59,526 nt of DNA from IDS-8 sp964491485 (GTDB taxonomy: Bacteria > Pseudomonadota > Gammaproteobacteria > Steroidobacterales > Woeseiaceae), in NCBI GenBank assembly GCA_964491485.1, contig CAZBGV010000009.1:1-59526 (forward strand), read 5' to 3'. How positions within the stretch are numbered: the first letter of the stretch is position 1; every line of letters begins with the position of its first letter. A program made the position numbers and the translations under genes. This document shows positions 33,512 through 41,944 of the stretch, piece by piece. Under the pieces are notes generated by a model. It worked only from the letters and a program-made list of their open reading frames with translations, had not been told where the DNA came from and searched no databases.

Positions 33512-35493
33512 AGACCGCCCGGCCCGCAGTCTTTCTTCAGGAAGCCGATCAGCGACTCGTACAGCTTCAGCTGATGGTCGAAGAAGAGGGTGTTGGAGAA
33601 GTGATCGGCGCCCTTGAGCTCCACGAACTTGTACTTCTTCCCGTAGCGGTCGAGCGCGGCCATGTACTTCTTCGAGTGCTCCGGCGGTACGCGCTGGTCC
33701 ACGCTGCCGTGGATGATCAGCATCGGCACGTTCACCTTCCCCGTCTCCAGCAGCGGTGAGACGCTGTCGTCCCACATGTTGAGCTGCTCGGCCGCCTGCG
33801 CGCCGCGCATCTGGTAACGGTAGTAGTTGACCTGCATGAGCGGGTCCGACACGCCGGCACCCGCCACCACGCACTGGTAGATCTGCGGCGTTCGCGAGGC
33901 CGCCACGAGCGCGGCGTAGCCGCCGTAGGACCAGCCGAACATGGCCATGCGGTCGCGATCGGCGAGCCCCTGCTCGACCAGGTACAATGCGCCGTCGTCC
34001 TTGTCGTCCTGCATCTTGTAGCCGCCCTGCCCGCCGTCGATGAAGGCGGACAGGTAGAACCGGAGGCCGTAATTGTGTGAGCCCCGGTACTGCGGCTGCA
34101 GGACCAGGTAGCCGTTGTTGGCAAGGAGCTGTCCCCATTCGTCGTACCCGACCCACTCGGAAACGAACGGTCCGCCGTGCGGCAACACTACCAGCGGGAA
34201 CGGCGGCTTGCCGTGCGGCACCGTGAGATAGCCGTGCAGCTCGACGCCGTCCCGTGCCTTCCAGGTGACGTACTGGACGTCGGCGAGCTGCTCGCTTTTC
34301 AGGAGCGGCTGCGTGCTGCCGACGGACTGGATCTTCCCGTCTTTCAGGAGGTAGAACGTTCCTGGATCGCGCGGACCCGAGTTGTAGATCACCATCGTCG
34401 CCCCGTCGCGCGAGCGGCTGGTGACGTTCAGCAGCCAGGAATACGGAATGAGGTCCGCAAGCTGCGCGTACATTGCTCCTTCGGTCTCGTCGAAAAATTC
34501 GGTGTAGAAACGAGCCCTGGCGTACGTGACGCCGACCACCTCGTCGGGATGCTCCCAGCCGTTGCTGTGGTGGCGAACCCCCCAGACATCGACGTCCGAG
34601 CGGCGGTAAATGAGCTCGTCCAGCACCTTTTTCTTCAGGTCGAAGGACCATAGCCCGACCTTGTCTTTGCCGTTGTTCGCCAGCACCAGGGCGTGATGCG
34701 GCTTCGACGGGTCGAAGTCCACGATGTTGAAGGTCTCGAAGTCGTCTTCGTCCTGCCGCCAGACTTCCTCCCAGCCCGAGGTCCCGGGCTCGCGGTAATA
34801 CCAGATGAACTCGCCGCTGCCGAGATCGAAGCCGCGTGCCAGCCACGGATTGCCGTTGCCGTCGAAGTCGATGTTGCCGAGCGCGATCTTGCCTCGGATC
34901 AGCAGGCTCTTCGTGCCGGATTCGAGGTCGAATTTCCAGTATGACCTTGGCCGGAAGGCTTCCTTAAGGCGGGTCTCCGGCCCTCTTTCCCTGTCTTCGG
35001 GATCACCGCCTTCCATGAACGAGATGATGATCTTGTTCGGATCGTGAGGCAGCACGTTCTCGATGATCGCGTTGGTCTCGTCGAAAGACCGCAACCGCCG
35101 GTCGTCTATGTCGGCCACGGCAATCTTCGTTTCGTAAACGCCCTGGTTGAAGCCCTCGATCCGATCGCGAACTTTCTGGCGCAGGGTGAACACGATATTT
35201 TTGTTGCTGACCCAGTAGAAGTTCGTGATCTCCATCGGGTCTGCGTTCAACCGGAAGGGCTCCTTCGTGAGGTCGGAGGCATCGTAGATTTCAATGATGG
35301 GATTACCGGTCCGTGACGGGATCTTCATGAGCCCCAGCTGATTGCCGTCAGGCGAGACCTGCACGTTGTCGATTACTTCGCGGAGCGCCCAGTACTCGAG
35401 GGGGTACGGCGCGAGCTCGTTCCGTGCAGAATCGGCTTGCGCGCCGAACGCCGCGAGCAATGCCGTGAAAACAGCGATCGTCTTCTGTGTCAT
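33508..35493 (-). CDS. Secreted S9 family (prolyl oligopeptidase-like) peptidase
   Basis: A 661-residue periplasmic serine peptidase. A signal peptide (about 1-21) precedes an N-terminal beta-propeller region and a C-terminal alpha/beta-hydrolase with nucleophile GWSYGG (Ser522), Asp599 in IIHGSVDQRVP and His631 in GADHFSN. ATG 35493 is 9 bases after GGAG; a GTG three codons upstream is possible. It lies 100 bp downstream of a TonB-dependent receptor, separated by a terminator, a common pairing for uptake and breakdown of peptides. The triad is complete. Confidence 0.93.
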   Translation of the reverse strand: MTQKTIAVFTALLAAFGAQADSARNELAPYPLEYWALREVIDNVQVSPDGNQLGLMKIPSRTGNPIIEIYDASDLTKEPFRLNADPMEITNFYWVSNKNIVFTLRQKVRDRIEGFNQGVYETKIAVADIDDRRLRSFDETNAIIENVLPHDPNKIIISFMEGGDPEDRERGPETRLKEAFRPRSYWKFDLESGTKSLLIRGKIALGNIDFDGNGNPWLARGFDLGSGEFIWYYREPGTSGWEEVWRQDEDDFETFNIVDFDPSKPHHALVLANNGKDKVGLWSFDLKKKVLDELIYRRSDVDVWGVRHHSNGWEHPDEVVGVTYARARFYTEFFDETEGAMYAQLADLIPYSWLLNVTSRSRDGATMVIYNSGPRDPGTFYLLKDGKIQSVGSTQPLLKSEQLADVQYVTWKARDGVELHGYLTVPHGKPPFPLVVLPHGGPFVSEWVGYDEWGQLLANNGYLVLQPQYRGSHNYGLRFYLSAFIDGGQGGYKMQDDKDDGALYLVEQGLADRDRMAMFGWSYGGYAALVAASRTPQIYQCVVAGAGVSDPLMQVNYYRYQMRGAQAAEQLNMWDDSVSPLLETGKVNVPMLIIHGSVDQRVPPEHSKKYMAALDRYGKKYKFVELKGADHFSNTLFFDHQLKLYESLIGFLKKDCGPGGL

Positions 35494-35538
35494 CGTCCTC
35501 ACTCCGGCCCGGCCGTCGGAGCTCCTTGCGTCACTATC

Positions 35539-35576
35539 AAAGAAAAAGGGCCCACGGGCATGCCCCCCGCGGGCCC
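35539..35576 (-). terminator. Rho-independent terminator of TonB receptor gene 1
   Basis: On the minus strand, an 11-bp GC-rich stem (arms 35548-35558 and 35566-35576, one G-T pair) followed by TTTTTCTTT (35539-35547). Located 35 bp after the receptor stop, upstream of the S9 peptidase gene, so the two are separate units or read through. Confidence 0.85.
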
Positions 35577-35610
35577 TCTTGTCTTCCCCCGATGGCGAAG
35601 GACTCGCCCG

Positions 35611-38600
35611 TTATTCACCGCCGCCAAAGCTGGCGCCGATATTGATGAAGAACGTCCTGCCCCGCAGATCGTAGCCGTAGCCGATCGGCGTGTTGTTGAT
35701 CGCGAGAATCTCGGTGCCATCGACGAACGGTGGTTCCTTGTCGAACACGTTCCGGATGCCGCCGCCGAAGGTCCAGACATCTCCGTAGTAGTACACGGAC
35801 AGGTTGTGCAGAAAATAATCGTCGGCGAATCCGATATCGCGGCAGTTCACGTCGCCGAAGTTCGGTCCGAGGCAGGTGTCACCAATCACGGTGCTGCCGA
35901 AGATATTGCCGAACTCGTCGACTTCGAGCGGATCCTCCTCGACAGATCCGATGTAGCTCGTCTCCCACGTCAAGCGCCAATCGTTCATGTCAAAGCGCAG
36001 GCGGTTCCTGAACTTCCATTCAGGAAAGCCGAACTCGCCCTTGAACTGCTCCTCGGTCCGTTCGCCGTTGTCGTCGACGAACAGGGTGGAGCGTTCCAGC
36101 AGCCGGTTAGCCCGGAAATCGACGCTGAGATCGATCGGCCGCTGAAACAGGTCGAACGTGCTGTCGAACGTCAGATTGATGTCGACGCCGCGCGCCGCCT
36201 CGTTGTCGCGGTTGATGAATCCCTGGTCGATGAACTCAATAAACGGCCTGTTGGGATCTGACAGATCGCGCTCGATGCGGCCGCAGAACGCACTATTCCC
36301 GGCAGGATTCGTGTAGCAGTCGTTGATGATGAACTGCCCGCTCGGCTCGATGATCGTGTTCTCGATGTCGATGGAGTAGTAAGTCACGCTGAGGTTCAGC
36401 CCGAACGCGTCGGTAAACGGCTGTTCCCAGGCGAAACCCGCCGACCAGGATTCGGAAGTTTCCTCGTCGAGGCCCAGCGTGCCGCCTTCGGCCAGCTCGA
36501 TGCTGTAGGTATTGAAGCCGCCATTCTGTGCGAGGGTCGGATCGACGCCGTTCGCCCGGCAGTTGTCCAGCACGTGCTGCTCGCGCGTGTCCAATGCCGG
36601 ATTGTAGGTGCCGTTAAGCGGATCCAGCGCCTCTTCCGGAATGAAACAGGGGTCGAACAGGCTCAGGAAACCCGTCTGATCCTGCAGAAAAAGCTCGCGC
36701 AGGTTCGGCGCGCGGTAGGACGTTCCGAACGTGCCACGAACGAGCAGCGACTGGACCGGACGCCAACCCAGCTTGTAGGAGTGGGTCCACGCGGAGCCGT
36801 AGAACTCGTCGTCTGTCCAGCGAGTCGACAGGTTCAGCGTCACCTCCTCGGCCGCGGGCAGGTTCGCCATCACCGGAACCTCGATCTCACCGAAGGCCTC
36901 CTTGGTGGTCTTCTCGCCCACGGCACCGCCGTCGGAGAAGAAGCCGAAGAACAACCCGTCGCGGGCGACCGCGTCCGGAATAGACGTGATCTCGTCCTTG
37001 CGATACTCGAAACCAATACCGCCTGCGACTTCGCCGGCCGGCATTTCGAACAGGTTACCGGACATGTAATAGGTGTAAAGAGTCTGCTCGTACTCCGTAT
37101 CGAAGTCGCGGCTATCGAACAGGAACGCACGCTCTTCCGACGTCCCAAAGTCGCCGACCACACCCTCGGGATACAAGGACGGCGCAAACATGTTGAGTGG
37201 CACGCACCCGGTCGTGGCGTCCGGCGCCATGTCGTCGACGCTCTCGCCGGTCCAGGGATTGAACTGGAGATTCACTTCGCAGGGGGTGTTCGTGTCGGAC
37301 CACCACCCGAGCGCCACATTCACACGGTCACCCCGGATGCCAATGCGGTTGGATTCACCGGTCGCCTTCGAGAGCACCGCTGCGAAGTCCATGGACCAGT
37401 CGTTGAAGCTGCCGAAGTTGATGAATGGCAGGTCGGACCGGAAACCGCCCACGAACCGGAACTGCTTCACCTCGACGGTGTTGGTGTTGCGATCATCACG
37501 CACGGAGACGATGGGTTCCACCACGGTGGGACCCAACTCATCCATCGTCTGGTCGCAAGAACCCCCTGCGCTCGGATCACAGCCGAAGTTCGCCAGCACC
37601 TGGTTAACGAAATTCGGGTTGTTCATGAGGTCGTTCCACGCCAGGCCGCAGTCAACCCCACCGGCAACCGTCGGATTACAGATGTTGAACGGGTTCAACG
37701 GCGGCACATCAGGGAAGAATTGGATCGACCCGAAGTCGATGAAATTCTCGCGCCGCGCGAACAGCGCCTCGAAATACGGCGTGAAGTTTGCCTCGCCTTC
37801 GAACGTGTACTCGCCGTACGCCATCACGCTCTGCTGCTCGACCTCGGGGAAAAGGTGGGCAGTTTGCGTGTTGCCGTTCAGGTCGTAATCGCGGAACGAG
37901 ATATCCGTCCGACCGTCCCCGTCGCCATCGACGCCGAAGCCGAACAGCGACGATTCAGAGAAGTTCGGCCAGCCGCCGTTGCTCGTGCCCGGAGTAAAGT
38001 ACACGCTGCCGGCGTGCGGAATGGCCCCTCCGGTCACCGGATTAACAGTCGTGTCGAAGATAAAGATACGGCGGGCCAGCGCGCCTTGTCGGCACTCGTC
38101 CCAGTCCATGCCGAGAACCTCGGAGTTGAACAGGTCCTGCGTCCGCACCTGGCCGAACTCGTCGATTTCGGCGTGCTGATCACAGCCCGCAGTCCACGGA
38201 CGATCGTCCAGCGTGACGGCTTCGCTGTCCTGCCATTCGGCGCCGATCCCGATGAAACCCCGGTCGAAGTTCTTGCCCCAGATCAGGCTGGCCGTGTTCT
38301 CGATGCCGTTCGAATGCGCCGGGACTTGAGAATACGCCTCGAACTCCAACCCATCGAAATCCTTACGCATGATGATGTTGACGACGCCGGCGATCGCGTC
38401 CGAGCCATACACAGACGAGGCGCCGTCCAGCAGCAGGTCGTACTGCTGCACAAGTGACGATGGAACGAGGCTGATATCCGCCGCCACCGGCGCGCCTTCC
38501 ACGCCCGCGGGCGAGATGCGCCGCCCGTTGATCAGCACCAGCGTGCGGTTCGCGCCAAGACCCCGGAGATCGACAGTCGTCGCGCCAGGACCATTGTCCA

Positions 38601-38949
38601 GCACGAATCCCGTGAAGGTCAGATCGATCTGCTGGCCGCTGGATGCGGTCGACTCCTGGAGAATGTCGCTGGCGTCGATGAGTCCGACCTCCCGCGACAC
38701 CTGGCCCGTGATCACCTGCAGCGGAGCGACGCTGGTGTACGTGTCGCGCCGCAGGCGGGAACCCGTGACAACTACCTCCTCGACTTCCGAAGAGGGATCT
38801 GCTGCTGCGTCTTCGCCCTCATCCGCGTCCTGCGCGTACGCCGGAGCCATGCCGAGCAGCAGGGCGGCCAGCAATGCCGTGCAAAGAACAGGAACTCGCA
38901 CGCCGAGCGCGCGAAGGTCATCGACAGTCATCGTCATCCCCTTATGCAT
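35611..38949 (-). CDS. TonB-dependent outer-membrane receptor 1
   Basis: A 1112-residue TonB-dependent transporter. Signal peptide (LLAALLLGMAPAYAQ), TonB-box-like EEVVVTGSRLRRD, plug domain (TTVDLRGLGANRTLVLINGR, then GASSVYGSDAIAGVVNIIMR) and a 22-strand barrel ending in GRTFFINIGASFGGG. Long loops contain paired Cys. Several starts are possible: ATG 38949 (AAGG upstream), 38937 or 38931 (AAGGGG spaced six bases). The coding DNA looks less GC-rich than its neighbours by eye, which might reflect acquisition. Divergent from a lipoprotein methyltransferase; followed by a terminator and an S9 peptidase. Likely substrates: peptides or other nutrients; unproven. Confidence 0.93.
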   Translation of the reverse strand: MHKGMTMTVDDLRALGVRVPVLCTALLAALLLGMAPAYAQDADEGEDAAADPSSEVEEVVVTGSRLRRDTYTSVAPLQVITGQVSREVGLIDASDILQESTASSGQQIDLTFTGFVLDNGPGATTVDLRGLGANRTLVLINGRRISPAGVEGAPVAADISLVPSSLVQQYDLLLDGASSVYGSDAIAGVVNIIMRKDFDGLEFEAYSQVPAHSNGIENTASLIWGKNFDRGFIGIGAEWQDSEAVTLDDRPWTAGCDQHAEIDEFGQVRTQDLFNSEVLGMDWDECRQGALARRIFIFDTTVNPVTGGAIPHAGSVYFTPGTSNGGWPNFSESSLFGFGVDGDGDGRTDISFRDYDLNGNTQTAHLFPEVEQQSVMAYGEYTFEGEANFTPYFEALFARRENFIDFGSIQFFPDVPPLNPFNICNPTVAGGVDCGLAWNDLMNNPNFVNQVLANFGCDPSAGGSCDQTMDELGPTVVEPIVSVRDDRNTNTVEVKQFRFVGGFRSDLPFINFGSFNDWSMDFAAVLSKATGESNRIGIRGDRVNVALGWWSDTNTPCEVNLQFNPWTGESVDDMAPDATTGCVPLNMFAPSLYPEGVVGDFGTSEERAFLFDSRDFDTEYEQTLYTYYMSGNLFEMPAGEVAGGIGFEYRKDEITSIPDAVARDGLFFGFFSDGGAVGEKTTKEAFGEIEVPVMANLPAAEEVTLNLSTRWTDDEFYGSAWTHSYKLGWRPVQSLLVRGTFGTSYRAPNLRELFLQDQTGFLSLFDPCFIPEEALDPLNGTYNPALDTREQHVLDNCRANGVDPTLAQNGGFNTYSIELAEGGTLGLDEETSESWSAGFAWEQPFTDAFGLNLSVTYYSIDIENTIIEPSGQFIINDCYTNPAGNSAFCGRIERDLSDPNRPFIEFIDQGFINRDNEAARGVDINLTFDSTFDLFQRPIDLSVDFRANRLLERSTLFVDDNGERTEEQFKGEFGFPEWKFRNRLRFDMNDWRLTWETSYIGSVEEDPLEVDEFGNIFGSTVIGDTCLGPNFGDVNCRDIGFADDYFLHNLSVYYYGDVWTFGGGIRNVFDKEPPFVDGTEILAINNTPIGYGYDLRGRTFFINIGASFGGGE

Positions 38950-39215
38950 TCTTGCCTTATGCGGGACTATGCTGTCCCTGTTTTTTTGGTGGGCGACGGC
39001 AGGCACCGTCGGCACCTCGTCCGGCATCTTGCGAGAAACCCGCACGGTTGTAAACGAAAATGTTGCGTCCGAAAGCACCGTGCGCGACATGTTGCGCGAA
39101 GCCAACAGGCGTTCCGGCGGTGGGTGCGATTGCTTGATATGAAATGAACATACATGACAACGTAAACTGTTGTTCATATCTCTATGCATTCATTTTGCCA
39201 TCTAGGAGGAAGCGC
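38950..39215. promoter_or_regulatory. Divergent control region, AT-rich with inverted repeats
   Basis: A 266-bp gap between the TonB receptor and methyltransferase genes. The right half is AT-rich and holds GATATGAA at 39136-39143 and its complement TTCATATC at 39173-39180, around an inner ACAAC/GTTGT inverted repeat (39157-39173). Symmetry centred near 39158 suggests an operator for a dimeric regulator serving both genes; no regulator gene is adjacent. Confidence 0.45.
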
Positions 39216-40034
39216 ATGAACAAGACGACTGCGATCATGGGCACGCTGCTGGCCGCCCTGCTGGCCGCGGGGTGCGGAGCCGACGCAACAGATGCCGCCG
39301 CCCCGCGCGCTGAGCAGGCGGCGCAAGCGAGCCCGCAGGCCGGCGGTGATACGGTCTTTTCGGACCTCGCCGGGCGCCTTTCCGACCCGTCCCGCCCCGC
39401 GGAGGACCGCGCGCGGGACGCGTCGCGCAAGCCGGCGGAGGTCGTCGAATTCCTGGGTGTGGAGCCCGGCATGCGCGTCCTCGACGCCATCGCCGCCGGC
39501 GGCTGGTACACCGAGGTGCTGTCGATCGCGGTCGGCCCCGAGGGTCGGGTCGTCGCACAGAACCCGGACTTCGCGCTGGAGTATGGCGGCGGGCGCAACG
39601 ACAAGGCGCTCACCGCGCGCCTCGCGGATGACCGCCTGCCGAACGTCACGCGCCTCGACAAGAACTTCAGCGGGATGTCGGCGGCCGACGGGCCGTTCGA
39701 TGCCGCCATCACGGCTCTCAACTTCCACGACGTCTACAACGGCATGGGTCCCGAAGCGGCCGCGAGCTTCCTCGGCGCGCTGTACGACGTCCTGAAGCCG
39801 GGCGGCGTGCTGGGCATCACCGATCACGTCGGCGTCGCCGGCAACGACAACGAAGGGCTGCACCGGATCGAGAAAGCGACGGTCATCGATGCCGCGGAAA
39901 GTGCGGGCTTCGAGCTGGTCGGCGAAAGCGACGTGCTGCAGAACCCCGCGGACGACCACACGCAGCCCGTGTTCAGCGACGGCATCCGCGGCAAGACGGA
40001 CCGCTTCGTGCTCAAGTTCCGCAAGCCGGAATGA
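39216..40034 (+). CDS. Lipoprotein class I SAM methyltransferase (COG4798-like)
   Basis: A 272-residue predicted periplasmic lipoprotein (lipobox LLAAGC) carrying a Rossmann-type methyltransferase: motif I VLDAIAAGGWYTEVL, ITALNFHDVYNG, and LKPGGVLGITDHVG. ATG 39216 follows an AGGAGGA site at 39204-39210. Placement outside the cytoplasm is odd for a SAM enzyme but is known for this family of predicted methyltransferases. Divergent from TonB receptor 1; an EamA exporter gene follows 43 bp later. Methyl acceptor unknown. Confidence 0.88.
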   Translation: MNKTTAIMGTLLAALLAAGCGADATDAAAPRAEQAAQASPQAGGDTVFSDLAGRLSDPSRPAEDRARDASRKPAEVVEFLGVEPGMRVLDAIAAGGWYTEVLSIAVGPEGRVVAQNPDFALEYGGGRNDKALTARLADDRLPNVTRLDKNFSGMSAADGPFDAAITALNFHDVYNGMGPEAAASFLGALYDVLKPGGVLGITDHVGVAGNDNEGLHRIEKATVIDAAESAGFELVGESDVLQNPADDHTQPVFSDGIRGKTDRFVLKFRKPE

Positions 40035-40077
40035 CCGGCCTCCACGGACGCCGCCGGCCGGCCGGCGCGCGGGAGTC

Positions 40078-40971
40078 GTGAGCGCTCCCGCGGAGCAGCC
40101 GGCAGTCGTCGTGCCCGCCGGCGCGCGCGCCGTGGCGCTCACCGCGCTCACGATGCTGGCGTTCGCCGGCAATTCCATCCTGTGCCGGCTGGCGCTCAAG
40201 GAGACGGCGATCGATCCGGCGAGCTTCGCGGCGCTGCGCCTCGCTTCCGGCGTGGCGGCGCTCGCGATCATCGTGAGCATCGCAGAGCGCGGCGAGCGCA
40301 TGCGTGCCAACGGCGGCTGGGGGTCGGCGCTCGCATTGTTCCTGTACGCCGCGTTCTTCGCCTTCGCGTACGTGGATCTCGACGCCGCGTCCGGCGCGCT
40401 CATCCTGTTCGGCTTCGTGCAGGCGAGCATGATCGGCGCCGGCCTCGCCGCCGGGGACCGGCCCGCGCCGCTCGAATGGGGCGGCTGGCTCGCGGCGGCG
40501 GCCGGTCTCCTGGTGCTGCTCCTGCCCGGCACGCGCGCCCCTTCCCCCACGGGGGCCGCGCTCATGGCCGTGGCGGGGATCGCCTGGGGCGTCTATTCGC
40601 TGCGGGGCAAGCGCGAGACAAGGCCGGTCGCCGCGACGGCCGGCAACTTCCTGCGCGCGCTCGCGTTCGTGGCGCCGCTCCTGCTGGTGGCCCGCCGCGA
40701 CCTGCATGCGACGGCTTCCGGCACCCTGCTCGCCGTCGCATCGGGCGCCGTCACGTCGGGCATGGGCTATGTCCTGTGGTACGGGGCGCTCGCCCACCTC
40801 ACGTCGATGCAGGCGGCGCTGGTACAGCTCTCGGTGCCGGCCCTGGCGGCGGCGGGCGGCGTGCTGCTGCTGGCGGAGCCGCTGTCGGGGCGGCTCGTCG
40901 CGGCCGGCGGGCTGATCCTGGGCGGTATCTGGCTTGCGCTCAAAAGCGGCGCGCGCCGGCGAAAAGCATAA
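40078..40971 (+). CDS. EamA/DMT-superfamily exporter
   Basis: A 297-residue inner-membrane protein with about ten hydrophobic helices in two EamA repeats (ALTALTMLAFAGNSILCRLA near the start; SGAVTSGMGYVLWYGALAHL in repeat two). GTG 40078 is preceded by GGGAG with a short spacer; the open frame upstream overlaps the methyltransferase. It is likely an exporter of amino acids or small metabolites; substrate cannot be inferred. Follows the methyltransferase in the same direction. Confidence 0.9.
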   Translation: MSAPAEQPAVVVPAGARAVALTALTMLAFAGNSILCRLALKETAIDPASFAALRLASGVAALAIIVSIAERGERMRANGGWGSALALFLYAAFFAFAYVDLDAASGALILFGFVQASMIGAGLAAGDRPAPLEWGGWLAAAAGLLVLLLPGTRAPSPTGAALMAVAGIAWGVYSLRGKRETRPVAATAGNFLRALAFVAPLLLVARRDLHATASGTLLAVASGAVTSGMGYVLWYGALAHLTSMQAALVQLSVPALAAAGGVLLLAEPLSGRLVAAGGLILGGIWLALKSGARRRKA

Positions 40972-41058
40972 AATGCGCCGGGATACTGTGAACCGGGGCA
41001 AAGAAAGCCACGGCCGTTTGCCGGAGAGTTGAGGTCGGAGACCCTGCCGCCTGCCAGC

Positions 41059-41808
41059 ATGCTGATCACCCCGAGCCGTAAAAACCTGAACACCGTCGTC
41101 GTGCTGAACCCGAAGGGCGGCTGCGGCAAGACCACGCTGGTCACCAACCTTGCGAGCCTGTACTCCCGCCGCGGGCCGATGCCCGCCGTGATGGACTACG
41201 ACCCGCAGGGCTCGACGATGCGCTGGATCGAGAAGCGGCCGTCGGACGCGCCGCCGATCCACGGTATCGCCGCCTTCAAGAACACCATGCAGGCGACGCG
41301 CAGCTGGCAGCTGCGCGTGCCCGCGGAAACCACCACGCTGCTCATCGATTCGGCCGCCGGGCTGAACCACGACGGCCTGCGTTCCATGGCGCGCGACGCG
41401 AGCAGCATCCTGGTGCCCGTGCTGCCTTCGGCGATCGACATCCACGCCGCGTCGCGTTGCATTGCCGATCTGCTGCTCGTCGCCAAGATCGACCGTCGCG
41501 ACCGCAAGCTCGCGGTGATTGCAAACCGCACGCGTCAGAACACCAAGAGCTTCGACAAGCTCATGCGCTTCCTCAACTCGCTCGATATCCCCGTCATCGG
41601 CGTCCTGCGGGACAGCCAGAGCTTCGTGCACGCGGTGGAGAGCGGCCTCGGCGTCGTCGAGCTGCCCCGGCACCGGGCCCGGCGCGAGATCGAGGAGCTG
41701 GAGAAAATCGCAGACTGGCTGGACGCGTGGCGGGAACGGCGCCGCACGGCCCTCCCCGAGCCGCGGCCGACGCTCACCATCGTGAGCTCGAGCGCCGGCC
41801 CGGCCTGA
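41059..41808 (+). CDS. Orphan ParA/MinD-type ATPase
   Basis: A 249-residue ParA-superfamily ATPase with deviant Walker A NPKGGCGKTTL (signature Lys plus catalytic Lys), MDYDPQGSTM, and IDSAAGLNHDG. ATG 41059 is taken although no ribosome-binding site precedes it; an in-frame TTG (41029) or CTG (41044, with GGAG upstream) is possible. No parB, minE or cheW-like partner is adjacent, so it may position another cargo. Convergent with TonB receptor 2. Confidence 0.88.
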   Translation: MLITPSRKNLNTVVVLNPKGGCGKTTLVTNLASLYSRRGPMPAVMDYDPQGSTMRWIEKRPSDAPPIHGIAAFKNTMQATRSWQLRVPAETTTLLIDSAAGLNHDGLRSMARDASSILVPVLPSAIDIHAASRCIADLLLVAKIDRRDRKLAVIANRTRQNTKSFDKLMRFLNSLDIPVIGVLRDSQSFVHAVESGLGVVELPRHRARREIEELEKIADWLDAWRERRRTALPEPRPTLTIVSSSAGPA

Positions 41809-41889
41809 TCCTCCGTTCCGCCGCCACTCCGGACTTCCGGAGCCCTGGAGAACAGCACCGCCCGGCGAGGCGTGCTCGTGGGGTTCATC

Positions 41890-41920
41890 AAAAAAAAAGC
41901 CCGCTCCGGTGGGAGCGGGC
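41890..41920 (-). terminator. Rho-independent terminator of TonB receptor gene 2
   Basis: On the minus strand, a 9-bp perfect stem GCCCGCTCC / GGAGCGGGC (arms 41912-41920 and 41899-41907, 4-nt loop) followed by nine T (41890-41898), 25 bp after the receptor stop. Confidence 0.93.
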
Positions 41921-41944
41921 CCAGTGCAACCTCGTGGAACGGCG

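Noticed and set aside
36574..38457. A 627-codon plus-strand frame opposite TonB receptor 1
   Set aside because: Shadow frame; the receptor plug and barrel motifs are on the minus strand.
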